This document shows, piece by piece, positions 23,900-31,148 of a stretch of DNA of 64,000 nt; the stretch's first letter is position 1, and each line of letters begins with the position of its first letter. Source of the stretch: Streptomyces cyaneofuscatus. Lineage in GTDB: Bacteria > Actinomycetota > Actinomycetes > Streptomycetales > Streptomycetaceae. The notes below the pieces were generated by a model. It was not told the origin of the DNA. It saw nothing but the letters and a program-made list of their open reading frames with translations, and did no database searches. The stretch is taken from assembly GCF_000718135.1 (NCBI RefSeq), contig NZ_JOEM01000007.1, positions 124,001 through 188,000 of the forward strand. Reading direction: 5' to 3'. Both the position numbers and the translations under genes were made by a program.

Positions 23900-25753
23900 G
23901 TGTCACCCGCTTTCCCCCTCGCCGCCCGGCCGTTGCCGCTCTGGCTCGGCCATGTCCTGCGGACCCAGCGCGGGCCTGTCCACGGTGGTGCGGTGGTGCG
24001 CGGGGCGCTCGCCATGCTCCCGCTGCTGCTGGCGGTGGCCGCCGACCGGCCGACGGCAGGTGTTCCGGCGGCGCTGGGGGCGATGTTCGCCGGGATCAAC
24101 GACCGCCCGGGCGGCCGCCGCTCGTCCGTGTCACGGGTGGGGGTCCCGGCGCTCGCGGGCGCCGCCGGGCTGCTGATCGGCTCGCTGCTGCCCGCGGCCG
24201 GTCCGCCGGGGGCCGCGATGCTCGTCCTGCCGGTGCTGCTGGGTGTGCTGGGGCTGCTCGCGGGGGCGCTCAGCTCGACGGGCCCGGTCGCCTCGGCGTG
24301 CGGTACGCAGTTGCTGGTCGCGGCGGTGGTCGGGGCGGGCATGCCGCTGCCGGAGCCCGGCGGGGAGCGGGCGCTGCTGTACCTGGCGGGGGCGGGGTGG
24401 GCGCTGGTGCTACGGCTGGTGCTGCCGTCGCGGCGCCGGACCTCAGGCGGCCCGTACCGGTACGACGGTGAGCGCGAGGCGGTGGCTTCCGCGTACGGGG
24501 CGGTGGCCGGGCTGCTGAGCGCGGCGGGCGGTACCCGGGCTCCGGCCCGCCGGGCGGCGCTCACGGCCGCACTCGACCAGGCGCAGGACGCGCTGTCCGG
24601 GCCCCGGCTGCGGCGGTATGCGAGTTCGGCGGCGGAGCGGCGGCTGCACGCCCAGTACGCGGCTGCGCTGCCGCTGGCCGAGGCCGCGACGGCGCTGGCG
24701 TGGGTCGGTGAACCGTTGCCCGGCCGGGTCGCGGAGGGGCCGCTGCGGCTGGCGCACGCGGTGCGTACGGGGAGCGCCTGCGGGCCGCTGCCTGCGCCGG
24801 TGCGGTCCGGGGCGGGGCTCCGCGCCCTGGACGACGCCCTCCTGGCGGCCGCGGAGGCGTTCGACCACCGGCCGGGGCAGTCGCTGCGGACCGCCCGCGG
24901 GCGTCCGGGTCTCCTCGCGCTGCTGCGCAGGGCCTTCGGGCCGGCGGGGCGTGAGTACGGGTTCCGGGTGGCGCTGTGCTGCGGGGTCAGTGCGGCGGTG
25001 GCTCTCGGCCTGGACCACGAGCACTGGTACTGGATGCCCGCCACGGCGGTGTTCCTGGTGAAGCCGGATCTCGGGCCGCTCGTCTCCCGGGTGCTGAGCC
25101 GGGCTGCCGGGACGGTGGTGGGGGCCGCCGTCTTCGCCGGGTTCGTCGCGCTGGTGGCCGGCCCGCTGCCCATGGTCGCGGCCGTCGCGCTGGGCGGGGC
25201 GCTGATCCCCGTCGCCACCCGGCACTTCGCGGCCCAGACCGCGGTCGTCACCGTACTCGTGCTCTCCCTCGTCCTGCTGGCGGGCGAGCCGCAGGCCGCG
25301 TGGGGCCGGGTCGTGGAGTCGCTGACGGCCTGCGCGATCGTGCTGCTCGTGGGGCATCTGCCGCTGCCCGGGCAGCGGGGCAACCGGGTGCGGGACGCGG
25401 TGGACACGGCGGTGGCGGCGGCGCACCGGTATCTGCGGCACGTCCTGGCCCACCCTCAGGACGGCGCGGGGCGCGGGGTGCTGCGTCGCGACGCCTACCG
25501 CTCGCTCGCCGTGGCGCGGTCCGCGCTGGACCTTTCGGCGGCCGAACTCCCGCCGGTCGCCGGGCGCACCGCCGAGTTCGAGGAGGTGGCCGGTGCTCTG
25601 GAGCGTCTGGTGGACACGACGACGGCCTGTGCGGTCCACCTCAACGACCGCGGCGCCGCGCTGCCCCCGTCGCACGCCGAACGGATCGCGGAGCAGCTGG
25701 CCGCTCTCGATGCGGCGCACCGCGCGTCCGCGCGTTCCGGGGCGCTGGTCTGA
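23900..25753 (+). CDS. FUSC family membrane protein
   Basis: Protein of 617 residues with two membrane blocks, as in aromatic-acid exporter/FUSC proteins. Block 1 (about 30-175) has ALGAMFAGINDRPGG and several Leu/Ala/Gly-rich helices. A cytoplasmic region of about 190 residues follows. Block 2 (about 350-490) contains REYGFRVALCCGVSAAVALGLDHEHWYWMPATAVFLVKPDLGPLVSRVLSR, the conserved FUSC core. The substrate is unknown; relatives export aromatic acids or act in envelope maintenance. GTG 23900 with GGAG 8 bases upstream fits the family start better than the open frame from 23771, whose first 40 residues look non-coding. A tandem repeat and strong terminator follow. Confidence 0.85.
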   Translation: MSPAFPLAARPLPLWLGHVLRTQRGPVHGGAVVRGALAMLPLLLAVAADRPTAGVPAALGAMFAGINDRPGGRRSSVSRVGVPALAGAAGLLIGSLLPAAGPPGAAMLVLPVLLGVLGLLAGALSSTGPVASACGTQLLVAAVVGAGMPLPEPGGERALLYLAGAGWALVLRLVLPSRRRTSGGPYRYDGEREAVASAYGAVAGLLSAAGGTRAPARRAALTAALDQAQDALSGPRLRRYASSAAERRLHAQYAAALPLAEAATALAWVGEPLPGRVAEGPLRLAHAVRTGSACGPLPAPVRSGAGLRALDDALLAAAEAFDHRPGQSLRTARGRPGLLALLRRAFGPAGREYGFRVALCCGVSAAVALGLDHEHWYWMPATAVFLVKPDLGPLVSRVLSRAAGTVVGAAVFAGFVALVAGPLPMVAAVALGGALIPVATRHFAAQTAVVTVLVLSLVLLAGEPQAAWGRVVESLTACAIVLLVGHLPLPGQRGNRVRDAVDTAVAAAHRYLRHVLAHPQDGAGRGVLRRDAYRSLAVARSALDLSAAELPPVAGRTAEFEEVAGALERLVDTTTACAVHLNDRGAALPPSHAERIAEQLAALDAAHRASARSGALV

Positions 25754-25768
25754 CGGGTTCCGCCGACC

Positions 25769-25828
25769 GCTCGCACGGCGGGCGCTCACGCGGCGGGCGC
25801 TCACGCGGCGGGCGCTCGCACGGCGGGG
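25769..25828. repeat. four 15-bp tandem repeats
   Basis: Four head-to-tail units of 15 bases (25769, 25784, 25799, 25814); the inner two are identical GCTCACGCGGCGGGC and the outer two are GCTCGCACGGCGGG(C/G). They lie just after the FUSC stop and run into the terminator stem. Confidence 0.8.
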
Positions 25829-25864
25829 ACCCGGTGCGGCCGCGGCCGGGCCGCACCGGGTCCC
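25826..25864. terminator. bidirectional terminator, 16-bp perfect stem
   Basis: GGGACCCGGTGCGGCC (25826-25841) pairs perfectly with GGCCGCACCGGGTCCC (25849-25864) around a 7-base loop. It sits between the convergent FUSC gene and the small gene downstream of the broken ctaD. Confidence 0.7.
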
Positions 25865-25871
25865 GGCCGGT

Positions 25872-26213
25872 TCAGCGGAGCAGCAGTGTCAGGGACGTAC
25901 CGATGCCGGTGACCGCGCCCACCGCCACGACCGACAGCGCGACACAGCGGGCCCGGAGCCGCTCGTAGCGGGCGGTGTACTCCCCGCGCAGTTCGGCCGC
26001 CCGGTCCCGGACGCGGGTGAGCGACTCGCGGGAGACGGCGACCCGGTCGGCGAGGTAGACGCGTTCGACGTCCTCGCGCTGGGCGGTGGTGAGCCAGGGC
26101 AGTTCGCCGGTGAACCGGCGCGCCTGTGCTCGCGCCCTCTCGACCTCGGCGTTCCACAGCAGGTAGCCCTCCAGCTGGGCCAGGCCGCGGGCGCTGTCCT
26201 TGTCGGGGTTCAC
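25872..26213 (-). CDS. hypothetical protein with C-terminal membrane helix
   Basis: A 113-residue protein: a charged helical region (RARAQARRFTGELPWLTTAQREDVERVYLADR and SRESLTRVRDRAAELRGEYTARYERL, likely coiled coil) followed by one C-terminal membrane span (VALSVVAVGAVTGIGTSLTLLL). This looks like a tail-anchored protein. GTG 26213 has GGAGG 4 bases upstream. It lies 43 bases downstream of the broken ctaD gene on the same strand, so it was probably its operon partner. Function unknown. Confidence 0.7.
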   Translation of the reverse strand: MNPDKDSARGLAQLEGYLLWNAEVERARAQARRFTGELPWLTTAQREDVERVYLADRVAVSRESLTRVRDRAAELRGEYTARYERLRARCVALSVVAVGAVTGIGTSLTLLLR

Positions 26214-26256
26214 ACGTCCTCCTCTCGTCGGGCTCTCCGGGGTGGGCGGGCCACGG

Positions 26257-27562
26257 TCACTCCTGCTTGTCCCCCGGTGCCACGGTGGCGGAGGCGTCGG
26301 GCCGGTTGGCGGTCTCGTCGATCGCCCGCAGCGACGGGTGGTGCAGGTCGAACGCCGGGGATTCGGAGCGGATCCGCGGCAGGGTGACGAAGTTGTGGCG
26401 CGGCGGCGGGCAGGAGGTCGCCCATTCCAGCGAACGGCCGTAGCCCCACGGGTCGTCCTCCACGATCTGCTTGCCGTACTTGGCGGTCTTCCAGACGTTG
26501 TAGAAGAACGGCAGGAGGGAGAGGCCGAGCACGAAGGAGGAAATGGTGGAGATGGTGTTGAGCGCGGTGAAGCCGTCGGCGGCGAGATAGTCCGCGTAAC
26601 GGCGGGGCATTCCCTCGGCACCGAGCCAGTGCTGCACCAGGAACGTGCCGTGGAAGCCGACGAACAGCGTCCAGAACGTGACCTTTCCCAGCCGCTCGTC
26701 CAGCATTTTCCCGGTGAACTTCGGCCACCAGAAGTGGAATCCGGCGAACATCGCGAAGACCACGGTGCCGAAGACGACGTAGTGGAAGTGCGCGACGACG
26801 AAGTACGAGTCGGAGACGTGGAAGTCCATCGGCGGCGAGGCGAGGATGATGCCGGTCAGACCGCCGAAGAGGAAGGTGACCAGGAATCCGATCGACCAGA
26901 GCATCGGGGTTTCGAGGGAGATCGACCCCTTCCACATGGTGCCGATCCAGTTGAAGAATTTCACCCCGGTCGGCACGGCGATGAGGAACGTCATGAAGGA
27001 GAAGAACGGCAGCAGGACCGCGCCGGTGACGAACATGTGGTGCGCCCAGACCGTCGCGGAGAGCCCCGCGATGGCGATGGTTGCGGCGACCAGACCGATG
27101 TAGCCGAAAACCGGTTTACGGCTGAAGACCGGGAAGATCTCGGTCACGATGCCGAAGAACGGCAACGCGATGATGTAGACCTCGGGGTGGCCGAAGAACC
27201 AGAAGAGGTGCTGCCACAGCAGCGCTCCCCCGTTGGCCGGGTCGAAGACATGGGCGCCGAACTTGCGGTCCGCCTCCAGGGCCAGCAGCGCGGCGGCCAG
27301 GACCGGGAAGGCCAGCAGGACGAGCACACCGGTCAGCAGGACGTTCCAGGTGAAGATCGGCATGCGGAACATCGTCATGCCGGGGGCGCGCATGCAGATG
27401 ATCGTGGTGATGAAGTTGACCGAGGAGCGTCCCGATCGTCTTGTGGTCCGTGGTGGTCATCCACTTGATGACGACGTTGCCCGGCTCCTTGAGCCGTACC
27501 GGCAGTTCGTCCCCCTCTGCGACATCGGTCTCCACCGGTTGCGAGATGCCCCTCGTCGTCAC
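26257..27562 (-). pseudogene. ctaD: cytochrome c oxidase subunit I, internal deletion and frameshift
   Basis: Heme-copper oxidase subunit I interrupted by a deletion. The first 40 codons from GTG 27562 (AAGGAG 7 bases upstream) read ...[18 protein letters not shown], the normal CtaD N-terminus. At about 27423-27430 the sequence jumps, in another frame, to [21 protein letters not shown], normally about 200 residues into the protein. The remaining 380 residues are intact and carry [19 protein letters not shown] and [11 protein letters not shown] (copper and heme ligands). About 160 residues are missing, including the first membrane helices and the low-spin heme histidine on helix II, so no functional oxidase can form. 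No ctaC, ctaE or ctaF is adjacent; this was probably a second copy. Confidence 0.85.
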
Positions 27563-27777
27563 TGCGACGCTCCTTCGGTCAACGGCCCGTATGGACTCGG
27601 CGACCAGGATGGACCCGCGGTGATCGGTCCGGTGGGACATCCTTCCCCGTCCCGCGCGAGCGCCCGGCAAGGACACTCAAATGGCCCACACGGTTCGGAA
27701 TAGCCCGCCGGGCGGCGGAGTTGGTGAAGCGGCAGAACCACTTCTTCCCACGCGGCAGAAATCGGAAGGTCGGATCC

Positions 27778-28437
27778 ATGAAGATCGGTATTATCGGAGC
27801 GGGCAACATCGGCGGCAATCTCACCAGGCGGCTGACCGCACTCGGGCATGAGGTGTCGGTCGCCAACTCCCGTGGCCCTGAGACTCTGAGCGCCCTGGCC
27901 GAGGAGACGGGAGCCACTCCGGTGGCCGCCGCCGAGGCGGCGCGGGGCGCCCGTATCGTCGTCGTGACCGTCCCGTTGAAGGCGGTCCCCGACCTGCCCG
28001 CGGGATTCCTGGACGGGGCGGCGGAGGACGTCGCGGTCATCGACACCGGGAACTACTACCCGCAGCAGCGCGACGGCCGGATCGCCGCCATCGAGGACGG
28101 CCTGACGGAGAGCCGGTGGACCGAGCAGCAGATCGGCCACCCGGTGATCAAGGCGTTCAACGGGACGTACGCGCAGGACATCCTGGACCGGGGCGCTCCG
28201 CAGGGCAGCCCCGGGCGGCAGGCGCTGCCGGTGGCCGGGGACGACCCGGCGGCCAAGCAGGCCGTCCGCGACCTGATCGACGAGCTCGGCTTCGACACGG
28301 TCGACGCCGGTGGCCTGGACGAGTCGTGGCGCCAGCAGCCCGGGACACCGGTGTACGGCAACCAGGGCGACGCGGACGCCATCGTGAAGGCGCTGGCGGA
28401 GGCGTCGCCGGAGCGCACGGCGGAGTGGCGCGCCTGA
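27778..28437 (+). CDS. F420/NADPH-dependent reductase-like NAD(P)-binding protein
   Basis: A 219-residue Rossmann-fold protein starting MKIGIIGAGNIGGNLTRRL, followed by VSVANSRGPE where the NADP-phosphate-binding Ser/Arg of NADPH:F420 oxidoreductase-like (NADP_oxidoreductase) proteins lie. Later segments are VVTVPLKAVPDLP, DTGNYYPQQRDGR and HPVIKAFNGTYAQDIL, all typical of this family (also annotated as ketopantoate-reductase-like). The substrate is unknown. ATG 27778 is preferred to the upstream frame from 27721 because of GGAAGG and the glycine-motif position. It is divergent from the broken ctaD. Confidence 0.85.
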   Translation: MKIGIIGAGNIGGNLTRRLTALGHEVSVANSRGPETLSALAEETGATPVAAAEAARGARIVVVTVPLKAVPDLPAGFLDGAAEDVAVIDTGNYYPQQRDGRIAAIEDGLTESRWTEQQIGHPVIKAFNGTYAQDILDRGAPQGSPGRQALPVAGDDPAAKQAVRDLIDELGFDTVDAGGLDESWRQQPGTPVYGNQGDADAIVKALAEASPERTAEWRA

Positions 28438-28456
28438 TCGGTGCCGTGGCGGAGGG

Positions 28457-28489
28457 CGGGCCGTCCGGGACGTGAGCCCGGGCGGCCCG
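28457..28489. terminator. bidirectional terminator hairpin
   Basis: CGGGCCGTCCGGG (28457-28469) pairs with CCCGGGCGGCCCG (28477-28489), 13 pairs with one wobble and a 7-base loop, between the convergent reductase and Asp23 genes. Confidence 0.6.
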
Positions 28490-28542
28490 GCCTCGCCCTT
28501 CCCCCGGCGCACGGCCTCTCTCCCCCGCCGGTGGCCCGCCGC

Positions 28543-28890
28543 TCAGACCACCCCCGTCACCGTCACCCGCACCGAGACCGACGGCTCGTCGCGGACCGCG
28601 GCCAGCGTGGCGGTCTGCACGGCCCGGGTGACGTCGACGGCACGGTGGCCCCGGTGCACGACGAGGCGGATGTCGATATGCCAGGCACCGGTGGCCTCGT
28701 CCCGGCTCACCCGCACCCCCTGCGCCCGCGCCCCGGTCCCCGCCGCGAGACGCGGGGCCCGGTCGGCGACCCGCGTCCGCAGCAGGTCGACAACGCCGGG
28801 GCGCAGGAAGGCGACGCCGGGTACGTCCTGAGCGGCCCCGGCCGCCGCTTCGGCGAGCCGGTCCCGGAGCCGGGGTGTGTCGGCGGCCAT
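28543..28890 (-). CDS. Asp23/Gls24 family envelope stress protein
   Basis: A 115-residue Asp23-type protein: an N-terminal helix (DTPRLRDRLAEAAAGAAQDVPGVAFLRP) with the VPGV turn, then alternating strands with RVSRDEATGAWHIDIRLVVHRGHRAVDVTRAVQTATLAAV and the final SVSVRVTVTGVV. Asp23 proteins assemble at the membrane in Gram-positives through AmaP. The ATG at 28890 shares one base with the stop of the upstream zinc-finger/Asp23 gene (TGATG), so it is the third gene of the sigma operon. It lacks the acidic tail of the paralogue at 30392. Confidence 0.85.
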   Translation of the reverse strand: MAADTPRLRDRLAEAAAGAAQDVPGVAFLRPGVVDLLRTRVADRAPRLAAGTGARAQGVRVSRDEATGAWHIDIRLVVHRGHRAVDVTRAVQTATLAAVRDEPSVSVRVTVTGVV

Positions 28891-29582
28891 CACGCTGCTC
28901 CTCCTGTGCCGTGGCGCCCGTACGCGTCGCCGTCCTCGTCCTCTTCGTCTTCTTCTTCGTCGTCGAGGATGTCCACGACCAGGACGTCGGCCGCGCCGAG
29001 GCGGATGCCGATGTCCCGGTCGGTGACCTCGGCGATCCGTGCGCGTACGGCGTCGGCCAGATCCGGCAGTGACCGGTCCAGGCTCGCCACGACCTCGACG
29101 CGTACATGGACGGGCCCCGTCGGGTCGGCCGGGTCGAGCGGGGCGATCCGGCAGCTCCCGGCCCGTACCCCGGGCAGCGCGTCGACCGCCGCCCGCAGCA
29201 GCCGCGCGGCCGCCGCCTCGACGATCCAGTGGTCCTCTTCCGGTTCCCCCAGGGGAAGCGGGCGCCCGGGGCGCAGTTCGAGCCGGACGAGGTCCATCAC
29301 ACGGGCCGTGACCGCGGCCGCAGTTGCCTCGGGCACTCCGGGCTCCTCGGCGCAGGTACGGCGTACGGCGTCGCCCAGGCCGGTGAGTTCGGCCGAAGCC
29401 GCCGAGCAGTGCGGGCAGGCCGTCAGGTGCGGGTCGTCGGCCGTCCGTCCGGCGTCCCACGCGTCCCAGACGTCGCTCAGCAGGCGCCCGCAGGCGAGCC
29501 GCTCCTCCTCTTCGTACCGGCTCTCTTCCGGCTGAATCTCCTGCGACCGGCTCTCTTCCGGCCGGTCGGGGTTGGCGCTCAT
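28890..29582 (-). CDS. zinc-finger/Asp23 fusion, candidate anti-sigma factor
   Basis: A 230-residue protein with two parts. The first 70 residues contain ERLACGRLLSDVWDAWDAG and the motif H-x3-C-x2-C (HLTACPHC), the zf-HC2 pattern of zinc-binding anti-sigma factors. From about 105 on it resembles Asp23: HWIVEAAAARLLRAAVDALPGVRAG and VHVRVEVVASLDRSLPDLADAVRARIAEVTDRDIGIRLGAADVLVVDIL, then an acidic DEEEDEEDEDGD tail. No membrane helix. The start at 29582 overlaps the sigma stop (ATGA); ATG 29588 is an alternative. Direct coupling to an ECF sigma gene makes it the likely anti-sigma factor, linking sigma release to the Asp23 assembly. That role is inferred. Confidence 0.8.
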   Translation of the reverse strand: MSANPDRPEESRSQEIQPEESRYEEEERLACGRLLSDVWDAWDAGRTADDPHLTACPHCSAASAELTGLGDAVRRTCAEEPGVPEATAAAVTARVMDLVRLELRPGRPLPLGEPEEDHWIVEAAAARLLRAAVDALPGVRAGSCRIAPLDPADPTGPVHVRVEVVASLDRSLPDLADAVRARIAEVTDRDIGIRLGAADVLVVDILDDEEEDEEDEDGDAYGRHGTGGAA

Positions 29583-30166
29583 CGCCATGCGCTCATCGCC
29601 TCCGTCAGGTAGCGGCGGGCCCGGAAGACCCGGCCGCGGACCGCCTGCAGACTGATTCCGACCGTGTCCGCGATGCTCTCGTACGACAGCCCCTGCATCT
29701 CGCGGAGCACCCAGCAGACACGTTGTTCGGGCGACAGGCCCGCCATCGCCGCCGCCAGTGCGTCGGCCGCGGCCCGCGACTCGACGGCGCGGGCGGGGGA
29801 CGCCTGGTGCTCCGGGGCGGCCTGTTCGGGCACCGAGTCGAGGTCCGCCGCCGGTCTGCGGGACCGGAGCCGGTTGAGGCAGCGGTTGGTGACGATGCGG
29901 TGGAGCCACGTGTGGAAGGAGGCGTCCCGGCGGAACTCGGGAAGCTTGCGCCAGGCGCTGACGAACGCGTCCTGAACGGCGTCCTCCGCGTCCGCCCGGT
30001 CCCCCAGGAACCGCATCGCGAGTTGCAGCATGGCGGGGCTGTGCCGCCGTACGAGCACCTCGAACGCCTCCTCGTCGCCCTCCCCGGCCCGTACGACCAG
30101 CAGCGCCTCGTCGGAACGGACGCCCTCCGGCGCCCGTTCCGTCATCTGATTCCCGTTGCCGGGCAC
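29579..30166 (-). CDS. ECF RNA polymerase sigma factor
   Basis: A 195-residue sigma factor with regions 2 and 4 only. Region 2 (about 35-105) reads RHSPAMLQLAMRFLGDRADAEDAVQDAFVSAWRKLPEF and FHTWLHRIVTNRCLNRLR. Region 4 (about 140-190) reads LSPEQRVCWVLREMQGLSYESIADTVGISLQAVRGRVFRARRYL. GTG 30166 gives the full ORF; ATG 30145 (MTERAPEG) is an alternative and neither ribosome site is strong. It heads a three-gene operon with the zinc-finger/Asp23 and Asp23 genes, and its upstream region carries a bipartite element that also precedes the divergent Asp23 operon, so it probably controls both operons and itself. Confidence 0.92.
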   Translation of the reverse strand: MPGNGNQMTERAPEGVRSDEALLVVRAGEGDEEAFEVLVRRHSPAMLQLAMRFLGDRADAEDAVQDAFVSAWRKLPEFRRDASFHTWLHRIVTNRCLNRLRSRRPAADLDSVPEQAAPEHQASPARAVESRAAADALAAAMAGLSPEQRVCWVLREMQGLSYESIADTVGISLQAVRGRVFRARRYLTEAMSAWR

Positions 30167-30224
30167 GGACCAGCCCCTCCCTCAGTCGGTTGCACGACAC
30201 CCTCTCGGTCTGCTCGCTTCTTCC

Positions 30225-30256
30225 CGTTGGACACCTGGATCGGGAGAACGTCACGC
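30225..30256 (-). promoter_or_regulatory. bipartite promoter element before the ECF sigma operon
   Basis: On the minus strand: GCGTGACG (30256-30249), 14 bases, GTGTCCAACG (30234-30225), 58 bases before the sigma start. The same blocks at the same spacing occur on the plus strand before the divergent Asp23 gene. The spacing suits an ECF promoter or a shared operator. Confidence 0.65.
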
Positions 30257-30316
30257 ACGGGTGTGCTGCGGACCGCGCTGCCCGATCAGGGATCGGCGAA
30301 AAGTTTCCGGGAACCC

Positions 30317-30348
30317 GCGTGACGAATCGGCGGACAGCGTGTCCAACG
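30317..30348 (+). promoter_or_regulatory. bipartite promoter element before the divergent Asp23 operon
   Basis: GCGTGACG (30317-30324), 14 bases, GTGTCCAACG (30339-30348), 43 bases before ATG 30392. It is identical in both blocks and in spacing to the minus-strand element at 30225-30256. Confidence 0.65.
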
Positions 30349-30391
30349 AGATGTCAGGCGATACGGGCCGAGCGATACGCGAGGAGTTTCC

Positions 30392-30916
30392 ATGACCACC
30401 ACCCAGACCACCGCAGCCGTTCCCGCCACGGGCACGGGGCCGGGCGTAGGCGGACCGAAGCAGAGCGGCGCGGCCGGCGGTACGACGACCGTGGGGCGCG
30501 GCGCCACCGGCGCGTCCGAGCCCGCGGCGACGCGGGGCCGCACCTCGATCGCGGACACCGTCGTCGTGAAGATCGCGGGGATGGCGGCCCGGGAGATCCC
30601 CGGCGTGTACGACATGGGCGGCGGTCTCTCCCGGACGCTCGGCGCGGTACGTGACCGGGTGCCGGGCGGCCGGCCGAACGTCGGACGGGGCGTCAAGGTC
30701 GAGGTGGGCGAGCGTCAGACGGCCATCGACCTGGATCTCGTCGTCGAGTACGGCGTCGCCATCACCGATGTGGCGCGTGACGTGCGCGAGAACGTCATCG
30801 CGGCGGTGGAGCGGACGACGGGCCTGGAGGTCGTCGAGGTCAACGTGACCGTCAACGACGTGCACCTGCCCGAGGACGACGACGAGGCCGCCGTCACCGA
30901 GACCCGCGTGGCGTGA
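30392..30916 (+). CDS. Asp23/Gls24 family envelope stress protein
   Basis: A 174-residue protein. The first 50 residues are a flexible Thr/Gly/Ala-rich tail. The Asp23 domain follows (about 52-160): TSIADTVVVKIAGMAAREIPGVYDMGGGLSRTLGAVRDRVPGG, then VGERQTAIDLDLVVEYGVAITDVARDVRENVIAAVERTTGLEVVEVNVTVNDVHL, the family's most recognisable stretch. It ends with an acidic DDDEAA segment. This is the canonical member of the island. ATG 30392 has GAGGAG 8 bases upstream. The next gene starts 4 bases after its stop. Confidence 0.93.
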   Translation: MTTTQTTAAVPATGTGPGVGGPKQSGAAGGTTTVGRGATGASEPAATRGRTSIADTVVVKIAGMAAREIPGVYDMGGGLSRTLGAVRDRVPGGRPNVGRGVKVEVGERQTAIDLDLVVEYGVAITDVARDVRENVIAAVERTTGLEVVEVNVTVNDVHLPEDDDEAAVTETRVA

Positions 30917-30920
30917 CGAC

Positions 30921-31148
30921 GTGACACGGAGGGTGGACGGGCCCGGCCCGGCGGAGGGTGTGCCGGGCCGGGGCGTGATCGGGGCGGCGGCGGGCATGGC
31001 GCTGGGGTTCGCGGGCTGGTTCGGCGGGTTCGGTGCGTTCCTCGTGGTGGCCGCGCTCGGCGCGCTGGGATGGCTCGCCGGTCACCTCGTGGACCGGGGC
31101 ACCGGTCTGCGCGAGTTCCTCGACTCGTTGGCGGGGAGGCGGCCGTGA
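30921..31148 (+). CDS. small membrane protein, DUF2273-like
   Basis: A 75-residue protein with two hydrophobic helices (GVIGAAAGMALGFAGWFGGFGAFLVVAALGALGWLAGHLV) separated by a Gly-rich turn, followed by a short charged tail (DRGTGLREFLDSLAGRR). Size, topology and position between Asp23 genes match the DUF2273 small integral membrane proteins of Gram-positive Asp23/AmaP operons. It starts at GTG 4 bases after the Asp23 stop, and its own stop overlaps the next start (GTGA). Confidence 0.8.
   Translation: MTRRVDGPGPAEGVPGRGVIGAAAGMALGFAGWFGGFGAFLVVAALGALGWLAGHLVDRGTGLREFLDSLAGRRP

Noticed and set aside
30309..30314. GGGAAC as an ECF -35 box before the Asp23 gene
   Set aside because: No CGTT/CGTC at 16-17 bases and no counterpart on the divergent side; the GCGTGACG-N14-GTGTCCAACG pair explains both promoters better.
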